A stretch of DNA of 64,000 bases from Sphingomonadales bacterium (GTDB lineage Bacteria > Pseudomonadota > Alphaproteobacteria > Sphingomonadales > Sphingomonadaceae), in the NCBI GenBank assembly GCA_027486415.1, contig JAIXPC010000002.1:434001-498000 (forward strand). The letters are read 5' to 3'. A program made the translations under genes and the position numbers. Under the pieces are notes generated by a model that saw only the letters and a list, made by a program, of their open reading frames with translations, ran no database searches and was not told where the DNA came from. This document shows positions 34,755-43,007 of the stretch, in pieces. Within the stretch, counting starts at the first letter, position 1. Each line of letters opens with the position of its first letter.

Positions 34755-35996
34755 ATGCGCTCCCTGTTCCTTTCGATCCTGCTTGCCACCGCCGCCCCGG
34801 CCGCGGCCCAGTCCGCCAGCCTGACGGCGGCCCGTGCCCAGATCGCCGCCGATTACGACAAGACGGTGGCCGAAGTGATCGAACTCACGGAAATCCCGGC
34901 GCCGCCCTTCAAGGAAACCGCCCGCGCCCAGCGCATGAAAGAGAAGTTTGCGGCGCTGGGGCTGGAAAATGTCCACATTGATGCGGTGGGCAACGTGATC
35001 GGCACAAGGCCCGGCAAGGATCGGGCCGCCAAGGCGCTGATGGTCGCCGCGCATCTGGATACGGTGTTCCCGCCTGATACGCCGATCAAGGTGCGCCGCG
35101 AAGGCGACACGCTGCACGCGCCGGGCATCGGTGACACCACTGTGACCGTGGCGGCGCTGCTTGCCTTCGTGCGCGCCATGGATGCCGGCAAGGTGCAGAC
35201 CCCGCGCGACATCATCTTCGTGGCCAACGTGGGCGAGGAAGGCCAGGGCGATCTGCGCGGCATCCGCCACATCTTCTCGGCCAGCCCGCTGAAACCGCGG
35301 ATCGGCGATTTCATCAGCTTTGACGGCAGCACGGTGGGCCGCATCACCAACGGCGCGGTCGGCTCCCGCCGCTATCGCGTCGCCTTCAAGGGGCCGGGCG
35401 GCCACAGCTATGGCGCGTTCGGCATCGTCAATCCGATGGTGGCGATGGCCGATACGATCAGCGGCATGTACAAGATCGCCGCCCCGACCGACGTGAAGAC
35501 CACTTATGCGGCCTCCACGGTGGCCGGCGGCACCTCGGTCAATTCGATTCCCAACCTGTTGCTGGCCGAATTCGATATGCGGTCGGCATCGCCGGCCAAT
35601 CTCAAGGCGGTGGAAACGCAGTTCCTGAAGCTGATCGAAACCAGTGTCGCCGCCGAGAACGCCGCCCGCGACACCCGCTTTGGCAAGGTCAGCGCCGTGC
35701 CGGAACTGATCGGCGACCGCCCTGCCGGCACCACGCCGGCCAGTGATCCGCTGGTGCAGGCGGCCGCCAGGGTGCTCACTGCCAATGGCTATGATGCCAA
35801 CCTCACGGCATCCTCGACCGACAGCAACATCCCGATCAGCATGGGCATCCCGGCGATCACGCTGTCAGCCGGCGGCGGCGGCTTCCGCGCCCACGCGCTG
35901 GATGAATATATCAGTGTCGAGCGGGGGGCCTTCGTGAAGGGCCTGACGACGGCATTCGACATCGTGGTGGCAGCCGCCGGGATCAAGCGTCCCTAG
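34755..35996 (+). CDS. Secreted M20-family metallopeptidase, paralogue 1
   Basis: 413 residues: signal peptide (MRSLFLSILLATAAPAAAQ) then an M20 peptidase fold. Candidate dinuclear-zinc ligands are His100 and Asp102 in AAHLDTVFP, Asp127, Glu161/Glu162 in VGEEGQGD, Asp190 in SFDGS and His380 near the C-terminus. After the bridging Asp the motif reads GIGDTTVTV instead of the common D-D/N, which could alter activity. It ends 22 bases from the convergent paralogue 2 and lies in the receptor/CapA transcription unit. Probably a di- or oligopeptidase or carboxypeptidase in the periplasm. Confidence 0.88.
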   Translation: MRSLFLSILLATAAPAAAQSASLTAARAQIAADYDKTVAEVIELTEIPAPPFKETARAQRMKEKFAALGLENVHIDAVGNVIGTRPGKDRAAKALMVAAHLDTVFPPDTPIKVRREGDTLHAPGIGDTTVTVAALLAFVRAMDAGKVQTPRDIIFVANVGEEGQGDLRGIRHIFSASPLKPRIGDFISFDGSTVGRITNGAVGSRRYRVAFKGPGGHSYGAFGIVNPMVAMADTISGMYKIAAPTDVKTTYAASTVAGGTSVNSIPNLLLAEFDMRSASPANLKAVETQFLKLIETSVAAENAARDTRFGKVSAVPELIGDRPAGTTPASDPLVQAAARVLTANGYDANLTASSTDSNIPISMGIPAITLSAGGGGFRAHALDEYISVERGAFVKGLTTAFDIVVAAAGIKRP

Positions 35997-36018
35997 GGAC
36001 AACCCGGCGCACTGCACC

Positions 36019-37356
36019 TCACAGGCCGGCCGTGGCCAATATGGTGGCGAGGCCGATGCGCTTCAGCTTGACATTGTTGGCCTTTTCGATCCCGATCCAT
36101 TCGTCCAGCGAATGATTGCGACCGCCCGATGCCACCCGAGAGATGGTGATCGCCGGGATGCCGAGGCTGATCGGAATGTTGGAATCGGTCGAACTGGAAC
36201 TGTATCGCAGCGTGATGCCCTCCGCCGCGTGGGCGGCCGTGGCGAATTGCACGATATCCGCACCCAGCGGGGTTGCGCCGGCCGGGCGATCGCCAACCAG
36301 GACGGGCTCCACGGTGATGCGCCCGTCGCGGGTGGAACGCGCGGCGTTTTCGGTCGCGGCAGCTTCGTTCAGAATGGCCAGGAACCGTTGCTCGATCCTG
36401 GCAAGTTCCGCGGCCGTTGCCGATCGCATGTCGAACTCCATCCACACTTCACCGGGAATGGCGTTGACCGAGGTGCCGCCGCCAACGACGCTGGCGCTGA
36501 AGGTCGTCTTGGGATCGGTGGGGACTGTCACCTTGTAAAGGTCGACGACCGCCTGCGACATGGCCGTCATCGGGTTGACCAGCCCGAACGCGCCGAAACT
36601 GTGCCCGCCCGGCCCCTTGAACGTGACGCGATAGCGTTTCGATCCGGCGCCGCCGATGGTCACGCTGTCCATCCCGCCGCCGTCGATGGAGAAAAAGGCC
36701 TTGGCGCGGCCCTTGTATTTTCCCTTGGTAAACAGGTGGCGGACGCCGCGCAGATCGCCCAGACCCTCCTCGCCCACGGTTCCGACAAACAGGATGTCGG
36801 CCTTGGTGCGGATGCCGGCGGCGTTCATCGCCCGGATGAACGCCAGCTGCGTGGCAAGGCCCGTGCTGTCATCGCCCACGCCCGGGGCGAAAAGCTTGTC
36901 GCCCTCGCGGCGAACCTTGACCGGCGTTCCTTCCGGAAACACCGTATCGAGGTGCGCGGACACGACGATCAGGCCCTCGCCGCCACCCTTTCGCAGGCCG
37001 GTCACATTGCCCACGGCATCGATTCCCACATCGGTCAGCCCGTTTGCGATGAACATGTCGCGATAGGCCTGTGCGCGTGCCGTTTCCTTGAACGGGGGCG
37101 CCGGGATTTCGGTCAGGGCGATGATGTCGGCAACCCACTTGTCGTGACCGGCATCAATAGCCGCCATGGCTCTGGCAAAGGCCGGGGCGGACTGGATGCG
37201 CTTGATCGTCGCCACGGCGGCGGCCGTCGGTGCCGCGCGCAGGGACGTTTCATCTGCGCCTTGTGCCTGCGCTGTGCCGGCAGCACCGCCCATGACAGCC
37301 GCCAGCAGCATGGCGGCAACTGGCAGTTTCCATCTGATCCCGACGAACTTGTGCAT
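36019..37356 (-). CDS. Secreted M20-family metallopeptidase, paralogue 2
   Basis: 445 residues from the ATG at 37356: a signal peptide (about 1-32), then the same M20 fold as paralogue 1. His135 and Asp137 are in SAHLDTVFP, Asp162 is in GVGDDSTGL (the canonical bridging pair), and Glu196/197 in VGEEGLGD. It shares many blocks with paralogue 1 (IPAPPFKETARAQ, FKGPGGHS, STDSNIPIS), so the two arose by duplication, here tail to tail. It has an extra 30-residue spacer after the signal peptide. Confidence 0.88.
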   Translation of the reverse strand: MHKFVGIRWKLPVAAMLLAAVMGGAAGTAQAQGADETSLRAAPTAAAVATIKRIQSAPAFARAMAAIDAGHDKWVADIIALTEIPAPPFKETARAQAYRDMFIANGLTDVGIDAVGNVTGLRKGGGEGLIVVSAHLDTVFPEGTPVKVRREGDKLFAPGVGDDSTGLATQLAFIRAMNAAGIRTKADILFVGTVGEEGLGDLRGVRHLFTKGKYKGRAKAFFSIDGGGMDSVTIGGAGSKRYRVTFKGPGGHSFGAFGLVNPMTAMSQAVVDLYKVTVPTDPKTTFSASVVGGGTSVNAIPGEVWMEFDMRSATAAELARIEQRFLAILNEAAATENAARSTRDGRITVEPVLVGDRPAGATPLGADIVQFATAAHAAEGITLRYSSSSTDSNIPISLGIPAITISRVASGGRNHSLDEWIGIEKANNVKLKRIGLATILATAGL

Positions 37357-37484
37357 TATCCTGGCCCCCAACAATGACCGCGCCCTTGTCGGAATGTGAA
37401 CCAATCCGCATCGACGTCAACCGTTGTCGGGCCGAGGCAGGCCCGGGACCCGATGACCGACCCGCATTTGCGCGGGCTGTTCGC

Positions 37485-37763
37485 CTAGGTGATGGGCCTG
37501 ATGTCGTAGCCGCCGGCGGCTTCCAGCACCGATCGTGCCTGTTCATTGTCGATGGCATCATCGTGGATGGCGACGCGCGTCATGTCGACGGGGGGCATGG
37601 CGGCAGGGTTGCGGCGATCGTCAATGACGTCGGTCTGGGGATTGGGGCGGGCGGATTCGGTGGTGATGATCACCAGATCGGGCGTGGCACCCAGCCGGAT
37701 CAACTCGTCAGCGGCGCTGCGGGCGGCCGTGGGGCTGGCAAAACGGGCCGACAACATGGCCAT
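37485..37763 (-). CDS. Small protein of unknown function
   Basis: 92 residues, soluble. The N-terminus (SARFASPTAARSAADELIRLGATPDLVIITTES) resembles the beta-alpha unit seen in general-stress YflT-like proteins, but the match is too short to assign. A strong AAGGAG lies 7 bases before the ATG. The gene stands alone between paralogue 2 and the J-domain gene, all on the minus strand. Confidence 0.6.
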   Translation of the reverse strand: MAMLSARFASPTAARSAADELIRLGATPDLVIITTESARPNPQTDVIDDRRNPAAMPPVDMTRVAIHDDAIDNEQARSVLEAAGGYDIRPIT

Positions 37764-37826
37764 GGCTGCACTCCTTGCTTTGTCGCAAGACGCGGCAGGC
37801 AGGGCGTGGGTTCCGCCGATTTGCGC

Positions 37827-38426
37827 TCAGGCGGCGACGCCGTGGGGCCAGGCGCGCGGGCCGGGCGCAATGGTGGACTGGCCGATCCGCAGTTTTTCCT
37901 GCGCGGTGGAGCGTGACGTGCTGATGACGTGATCAACGCCCGCCACGGTGATGGCCAGCGTGCCGGCATCGGTGGTTTCGATGAGGCCCTTGGATTTCAG
38001 ATACCAGACGTGGAAATCCAGTGCCTCGTCCGAACAGTCGATCTGGCGCTGCAGTTCAAAACTGCCCACGCCGGGCTCGCGGGCGCGTTCACGGCGACGC
38101 TTGTACAACGTCATCAGCAGTTCGGCGTGGACATCGGCGTCTGACAGGGCGGTGCGCTCCTCGGCCAGGATCACGTCGTCAGCGGAAAACACGAAACCGG
38201 TGTGGGCACTGTAGCGCAGATCATAGGCGAGGCGCTTGCCGTGGTCCTTCAGGGCGCGATACGCCTCGATCACCGCGTTGAACTGCGCCACGTCGGCCGT
38301 TTCCGGGTGATCGGGGTGATAGATCTTGGCCAGCGTACGGTAGGCGATTTCCAGCCTGCGGCCGTCGCATTCGGGGTGCACGCGCAGGACGGCGTAATAA
38401 TCAACAAAGGCCCGGCTGTCGTCCAT
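37827..38426 (-). CDS. J-domain (DnaJ-like) protein with extra C-terminal helical domain
   Basis: 199 residues. Residues 8-75 are a J domain: DYYAVLRVHPECDGRRLEIAYRTLAKIYHPDHPE contains the HPD loop needed to stimulate DnaK. The remainder is helical and ends in a winged-helix-like segment (LQRQIDCSDEALDFHVWYLKSKGLIETT). There is no Gly/Phe or zinc-finger region, so it is a type III co-chaperone of unknown client. Strong GGAGGTG before the ATG at 38426. Confidence 0.8.
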   Translation of the reverse strand: MDDSRAFVDYYAVLRVHPECDGRRLEIAYRTLAKIYHPDHPETADVAQFNAVIEAYRALKDHGKRLAYDLRYSAHTGFVFSADDVILAEERTALSDADVHAELLMTLYKRRRERAREPGVGSFELQRQIDCSDEALDFHVWYLKSKGLIETTDAGTLAITVAGVDHVISTSRSTAQEKLRIGQSTIAPGPRAWPHGVAA

Positions 38427-38615
38427 CACTGCACCTCCGGCGGCGCACCGATTCGAATCCGGGGCGCCCACGCAACTCAACTGAAACTATTTGTTAAATA
38501 TTCTGTCCAATCTGTCAAGAAATACGTGCTTTTAAAGAAGGTTAATGCCCAAGGGCGGCTCCACTCATCATATGGATTGCTTGCCGGCTATCGACGTCGG
38601 GCGCAGCATTGGCGG

Positions 38616-39035
38616 ATGACCCCTCCCTCTGCTCTGGAGGCCAGCCTGGAACTGGCCGTCGCCCGCGGCGGCGATCCGCAGGCTGCGATCTATGCCCGGC
38701 TGTTTGCCCTGCACCCGGCGATGGAAGCTGAATTCTGGCGCGACACGTCGGGTCGCATCCGCGGCGAGATGCTGGCGCGGACGCTGGAAGTGGCGCTGGA
38801 TCTGGCCGGCGCGCATGGCCAGCCCGGCGGCAGCTGGGCCCCCGCCTTCCTGGCGACCGAGATCGTCACCCACGAAGCCTATGGCATCCCGCCCGCCATC
38901 TTTGCCCAGTTCCTGCCGATCGTGGCCGAGGTCATTGCCGAGGCGTGTGGGGATGGTTTCACCCCCGACATGCGTGCGGCGTGGGACGCGGTGCTGGCGG
39001 CGGGGCGCGTCCAGCCCGGCGTTGCCGCCGATTGA
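38616..39035 (+). CDS. Single-domain globin
   Basis: 139 residues. Alignment by eye with the flavohaemoglobin globin domain places Tyr26 (AIYARLFALHP) at B10 and His86 in EIVTHEAYGIPPAIF at the proximal F8 position, followed by a G-H helix tail GDGFTPDMRAAWDAVLA. The E helix region is short. A haem-binding oxygen or nitric oxide sensor or scavenger is the natural prediction. The upstream gap (38427-38615) is unusually AT-rich and probably carries divergent promoters. The Shine-Dalgarno is weak. Confidence 0.75.
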   Translation: MTPPSALEASLELAVARGGDPQAAIYARLFALHPAMEAEFWRDTSGRIRGEMLARTLEVALDLAGAHGQPGGSWAPAFLATEIVTHEAYGIPPAIFAQFLPIVAEVIAEACGDGFTPDMRAAWDAVLAAGRVQPGVAAD

Positions 39036-39091
39036 CCGCGCGCCGAGGCCGTGCCCCTATGCGCCGGGGAGAAGACAAGGCTGGGGGCGGC

Positions 39092-39739
39092 ATGAGGGTG
39101 TTGTGGGCGGAGGCGGTGGGAACATTCTTCCTGTTCGCCGCGGTGATCGGATCGGGGGTCCTGGGCAAGCAGCTGGCCGCCGGCAATGACCTGGTGGCCG
39201 TGCTGGCGGTGACCATCGCCACCGTGTTCATGCTGCAATTGCTGGTGACGATGCTGGGCCCGGTATCCGGCGCACAATTCAACCCGGTGGTGAGCCTGGT
39301 GCTGCGGCTGCGCGGGCAGAGCAATTGGGGCGATACCGCCGTGATGATCGCGGTGCAGGTGGCGGCCGGCGTGGCGGCGGTGCTGGCGGTGCACGCCATG
39401 TATGGCCTGCCGCTGCTGCAACTGGGCGGCACGGTGCGCGCCGGGCCGGGCCTGTGGCTGGGCGAGTTCATCGCCACCTTCGGCCTGATCTTCACCGTGC
39501 TGATGACCGGCCGGCATGCGCCGCAGGCCGGGGCAACCAGCGTCGCCCTTTATATCGGCGCTGCGATCCTGTTCACCTCGTCGACCTGCTTTGCCAATCC
39601 GGCCATCACCATCGCGCGCAGCCTGTCCGACAGCTTCACCGGCATCGCCCCGGCCAGCGCCCCGGCCTTCATCGCCGCGCAGGTGGCCGGCGGCCTGGCG
39701 GCGCACTGGCTGGACCGGCTGCTGTATCCGGAGGGTTAG
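39092..39739 (+). CDS. Aquaporin-family (MIP) channel
   Basis: 215 residues with six hydrophobic segments. The two half-helix loops read SGAQFNPVVSL (NPV rather than NPA) and CFANPAITIARSLSDSFTGI (NPA). That combination is typical of the AqpS-type branch associated with arsenite/metalloid efflux in alphaproteobacteria, but no ars genes are next to it here. Water, glycerol or another small neutral solute are equally possible. It overlaps the convergent acyl-CoA dehydrogenase stop by 4 bases. Confidence 0.85.
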   Translation: MRVLWAEAVGTFFLFAAVIGSGVLGKQLAAGNDLVAVLAVTIATVFMLQLLVTMLGPVSGAQFNPVVSLVLRLRGQSNWGDTAVMIAVQVAAGVAAVLAVHAMYGLPLLQLGGTVRAGPGLWLGEFIATFGLIFTVLMTGRHAPQAGATSVALYIGAAILFTSSTCFANPAITIARSLSDSFTGIAPASAPAFIAAQVAGGLAAHWLDRLLYPEG

Positions 39740-41478
39740 GCGGCAGCCAGCCCATCCTCCGGGATGGCATAGAGCAGGGCCGCGCCGCGCATCGCGCTGG
39801 CGGAGAGCGCCTGCACCTGCGGCAGCAGCTGTTCGGCAAAGAAACGCGCCGTCGCGCGCTTGGCGGCGGCAAATTGGGGATCGGGATGGGCGCGGCTGGC
39901 CAGCGCCTGTTTCGCCAGCAGCCAGCCGCCGAGCGTGAGGCCCATCAGCCGGAGATAGGGCGTGGCGCCGGCGGCGACATCGTCGGGGTTGTTGGCGCCG
40001 GCGAGCCAGACCGAGCTGGTCTGCGCCGCATCCAGCGCATCCTGCAGCCATGGGGTGATCAGCTTCAACTCTTCATCCTCATCCAGATCGGAGAGGGTGG
40101 CGCGGACTTCGCCCAGCAGGTCCTTCCAGTGCTGCCCGCCGTCCATGCCGAGCTTGCGGCCGACAAGGTCCATGGCCTGGATGCCGTTGGTGCCTTCATA
40201 GATCGGCGCAATGCGGGCATCGCGGAGGAACTGGGCGGCGCCGGTTTCCTCGACATAGCCCATGCCGCCAAACACCTGCACGCCCAGCGATGCGACCTCG
40301 ACGCCGATATCGGTGGCCCACGCCTTGGAGATGGGGGTGAGCAGATCGGCGAGGCCCTGCCCGGCCTTGTCGCCAGCGTGGGCGCGATCAACGGCGGCGG
40401 CGTTGAGATAGACCAGCGCACGGCTGGCTTCGGTGAGCGCCCGCATGGTCATGATGGTGCGGCGCACATCGGCATGTTCGATGATGCGGACGGGATCGCG
40501 ACCACCGCCGAATTTCGCGCTCTGCACGCGCGTGCGGGCGTAATCCAGCGCGTGCTGCATGGCGGCTTCGGCCACGGCGACGCCCTGCAAGCCCACCTGC
40601 ACGCGGGCGTTGTTCATCATGGTGAACATGGCGCGCATGCCGCCGCCTTCGGCGCCGACCATCCAGCCGATGCAGGCATCGTTGTCGCCAAAGCTCATCG
40701 TGCAGGTGGGGGAGGCGTGGATGCCGAGCTTGTGTTCCACGCCAACGCATTTCAGATCGTTGCGGCTGCCATCGGGCAGGATCCTGGGCACCAGGAACAG
40801 GCTGATGCCCTTGGTGCCGGGCGGGCTGTCGGGCGTGCGGGCCAGCACGAGGTGGACGATATTCTCGGCGGCGTCATGTTCGCCCCAGGTGATGAAGATC
40901 TTGGTGCCCTTGATGCGCCAGCTGCCATCGGGGTTCGGCTCGGCGCGCGATTTCAGAGCACCGACATCGCTGCCGGCGGTCGGCTCGGTCAGGTTCATGG
41001 TGCCGGTCCATTCGCCGGTGACCAGCTTTGACAGGTAACGCTCCTGCAATTCCGGGCTGGCGTGGGCGGCCAGCGCCTCGATGGCGCCCTGGCTCAGCAT
41101 CATGCACAGGGCGAACGCCATGTTGGCGCTGGTCAGCTGTTCCTGCACGGCGACGGCCACGGCGAACGGCAGGCCCTGGCCGCCATGGGCCTCCGGCACG
41201 CCAAGGCCGGCCCAGCCGGCTTCGACATATTGGCGATAGGCATCGACGAACCCGGCGGGCAGGGTGACGACGCCAGCGTTCAGCCTGGCATGTTCCTTGT
41301 CCCCACTCTTGTTCAGCGGCGCGAACACGTTGCTGGCCAGCTTGCCGGATTCCGACAGGATGGCGTCCACCATGTCGGGCGTGGCGTTGGCATAGGCGGG
41401 CAGCGCCGCCAGGCCGGGCAGATCGGCAATGGTATCGAGCACGAAACGCTGTTCGGTGGTGGGTGCGGAGTAGGGCAT
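39736..41478 (-). CDS. Large acyl-CoA dehydrogenase, DmdC-like
   Basis: 580 residues, larger than classic acyl-CoA dehydrogenases because of a C-terminal extension domain, as in the 3-methylmercaptopropionyl-CoA dehydrogenase (DmdC) branch. The FAD strand MNLTEPTAGSDVGAL and the catalytic IYEGTNGIQAMDLVGRKL block (Glu base) are intact. DmdC substrate specificity cannot be read from sequence, and straight-chain acyl-CoAs are as likely. The ATG at 41478 lies 45 bases from the divergent tsaC. Confidence 0.9.
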   Translation of the reverse strand: MPYSAPTTEQRFVLDTIADLPGLAALPAYANATPDMVDAILSESGKLASNVFAPLNKSGDKEHARLNAGVVTLPAGFVDAYRQYVEAGWAGLGVPEAHGGQGLPFAVAVAVQEQLTSANMAFALCMMLSQGAIEALAAHASPELQERYLSKLVTGEWTGTMNLTEPTAGSDVGALKSRAEPNPDGSWRIKGTKIFITWGEHDAAENIVHLVLARTPDSPPGTKGISLFLVPRILPDGSRNDLKCVGVEHKLGIHASPTCTMSFGDNDACIGWMVGAEGGGMRAMFTMMNNARVQVGLQGVAVAEAAMQHALDYARTRVQSAKFGGGRDPVRIIEHADVRRTIMTMRALTEASRALVYLNAAAVDRAHAGDKAGQGLADLLTPISKAWATDIGVEVASLGVQVFGGMGYVEETGAAQFLRDARIAPIYEGTNGIQAMDLVGRKLGMDGGQHWKDLLGEVRATLSDLDEDEELKLITPWLQDALDAAQTSSVWLAGANNPDDVAAGATPYLRLMGLTLGGWLLAKQALASRAHPDPQFAAAKRATARFFAEQLLPQVQALSASAMRGAALLYAIPEDGLAAA

Positions 41479-41523
41479 CGTCTCGTTTCCGTTTTGGCGT
41501 TTGCCCCGGTATAGACGCGCGCC

Positions 41524-42459
41524 ATGGCCACTGAAAGCCGCCTGTTGATGCCCGATCCCGCCGGCCTGGCCGCAGCGGCGACGATCCTGCGTGGCGGCGG
41601 GCTGGTCGCAGTGCCGACCGAGACGGTCTATGGCCTTGCTGCGCGCGCCGATGATGGCGCGGCGGTGGCGGGCATCTATGCCGCCAAGGGCCGGCCCAGT
41701 TTCAACCCGCTGATCGTGCACGTCGCCGACAAGGCGCAGGCGGAAACGCTCGCGATGTTTCCGCCGCTGGCGCACGCTCTTGCAGATGCCTTCTGGCCCG
41801 GCCCGCTGACCCTGGTGCTGCCGCGCCCGGCCGATGCGCCAGTGGCATCCCTGGTAACGGCGGGGCTGACAACGATCGCGCTGCGCTGCCCGGCGCACCC
41901 CGTGATGCAGGCGCTGGTGCGCGACGTGGGCCCGCTGGCGGCGCCTTCCGCCAATGCCTCCGGGCGGATTTCCCCCACCCGCGCTGCCCATGTGCGCGCG
42001 ACGCTGGATGTGCCGGTGATCGATGCCGGGCCGTGTGCCGCGGGGGTGGAATCGACAATTGTCGCCGTGGAAGCCGGTGGCTGGCGGCTGCTGCGCGCCG
42101 GCGCGGTGACGGTGGAGGCGGTTGCGGCGCTGGCCGGCCCACCGCTGGCGGCGGCGGCGCAGCCGGCGGTGCAGGCGCCCGGCATGCTGGCGTCACATTA
42201 TGCTCCCCACCAGCCGGTGCGTCTGGAGGCCCTGAGCGCCGGGCCAGACGAATTTCACATCGGCTTTGGCGCACTGGCCGGCGATGCCACGCTGTCGGCC
42301 AGCGGCGACCTCGCCGAGGCGGCGGCGCGCCTGTTCGATCTGCTCCACATCGCGCAGGCGTCGGGCAAGGCCGGCATTGCGGTCGCGCCAGTGCCGCGCG
42401 ACGGGCTGGGGCTGGCCATCAACGACCGTCTGGCGCGGGCGGCCGCGCCGCGGTTCTAG
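41524..42459 (+). CDS. tsaC: L-threonylcarbamoyladenylate synthase (Sua5/TsaC)
   Basis: 311 residues. The N-terminal YrdC domain has the binding motif KGRPSFNPLIVHV, and the C-terminal Sua5 domain contains APGMLASHYAPHQPV, so this is the long Sua5 form. It makes threonylcarbamoyl-AMP for the t6A37 modification of ANN-decoding tRNAs, together with TsaD, TsaB and TsaE, which are not in the window. The ATG at 41524 follows a GGTATAGACGC-rich leader. Confidence 0.94.
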   Translation: MATESRLLMPDPAGLAAAATILRGGGLVAVPTETVYGLAARADDGAAVAGIYAAKGRPSFNPLIVHVADKAQAETLAMFPPLAHALADAFWPGPLTLVLPRPADAPVASLVTAGLTTIALRCPAHPVMQALVRDVGPLAAPSANASGRISPTRAAHVRATLDVPVIDAGPCAAGVESTIVAVEAGGWRLLRAGAVTVEAVAALAGPPLAAAAQPAVQAPGMLASHYAPHQPVRLEALSAGPDEFHIGFGALAGDATLSASGDLAEAAARLFDLLHIAQASGKAGIAVAPVPRDGLGLAINDRLARAAAPRF

Positions 42460-42472
42460 GGGCATTATTGCT

Positions 42473-42491
42473 ATTGCGAAGCGTTCGCAAT
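42473..42491. promoter_or_regulatory. Fur-box-like palindrome
   Basis: A perfect 8-base inverted repeat, ATTGCGAA, GCG, TTCGCAAT, 14 bases after the tsaC stop and 32 bases before the next start. Its TGCGAA...TTCGCA halves resemble alphaproteobacterial Fur-type operators. A terminator function for tsaC is the alternative, but there is no T-run. Confidence 0.45.
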
Positions 42492-42523
42492 TAGGCCATC
42501 TTCGCTGGTGACGGAGGTGAACG

Positions 42524-42967
42524 ATGTTCCTGCACCATGATGACACCGGGGCCAGCGGCGGCCCGGCCGGGCCGCCCCGCCGGGACGATCCCGCCAGATT
42601 GACGCCGGTGCAGCGCGATCTTTTGTGGTGTCTGCGCCGGCTGGCGGCGCTGCGACCTCTGGGCCAGGCCCGCGACGCCCATGTTCACCTGCTGCTGCAG
42701 CGCCGTTATGGCCCCAGCGGGATGGGGCTGGAACATTTGCTGCGCTGCCTTGTCGTCGGGCTGGGGCGGCGGGCAACGCGCCCCGTGCTGCTGCACCGGC
42801 CCTGCCGCGCCGCCCTGACCGACGATGAGCAGCGGCTGTTGCGGGCGCTGACCGACGCGCGGCATCCGGCGCGGGTGGCGGCGGTGCTGGGGCCGATGGC
42901 CGGCAGCCGCGGCGGCGAACTGGCACCCATCCTGGCCGGGATTGCCGCCTTGTTGCCGCCGGGCTGA
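42524..42967 (+). CDS. Small conserved protein of unknown function (DUF6628-like)
   Basis: 147 residues, soluble, rich in Leu, Arg and His. A pattern like LLWCLRRLAALRPLGQARDAHVHLLLQ... followed by LLRALTDARHPARVAA resembles short sphingomonad proteins called DUF6628, though I cannot confirm the match. A strong GGAGGTG lies 5 bases before the ATG, and the palindrome at 42473-42491 is directly upstream. Function unknown. If the palindrome is a Fur box, the gene is iron-regulated. Confidence 0.65.
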   Translation: MFLHHDDTGASGGPAGPPRRDDPARLTPVQRDLLWCLRRLAALRPLGQARDAHVHLLLQRRYGPSGMGLEHLLRCLVVGLGRRATRPVLLHRPCRAALTDDEQRLLRALTDARHPARVAAVLGPMAGSRGGELAPILAGIAALLPPG

Positions 42968-43007
42968 CGCCATAAGCTGCCCCCGAAATCAGCAAGGGGG
43001 AATGATC

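Noticed and set aside
38441-38472. tRNA T-arm-like sequence (GATTCGAATCC)
   Set aside because: No matching acceptor or anticodon arm; it lies beside the J-domain gene start and does not fold as a tRNA.
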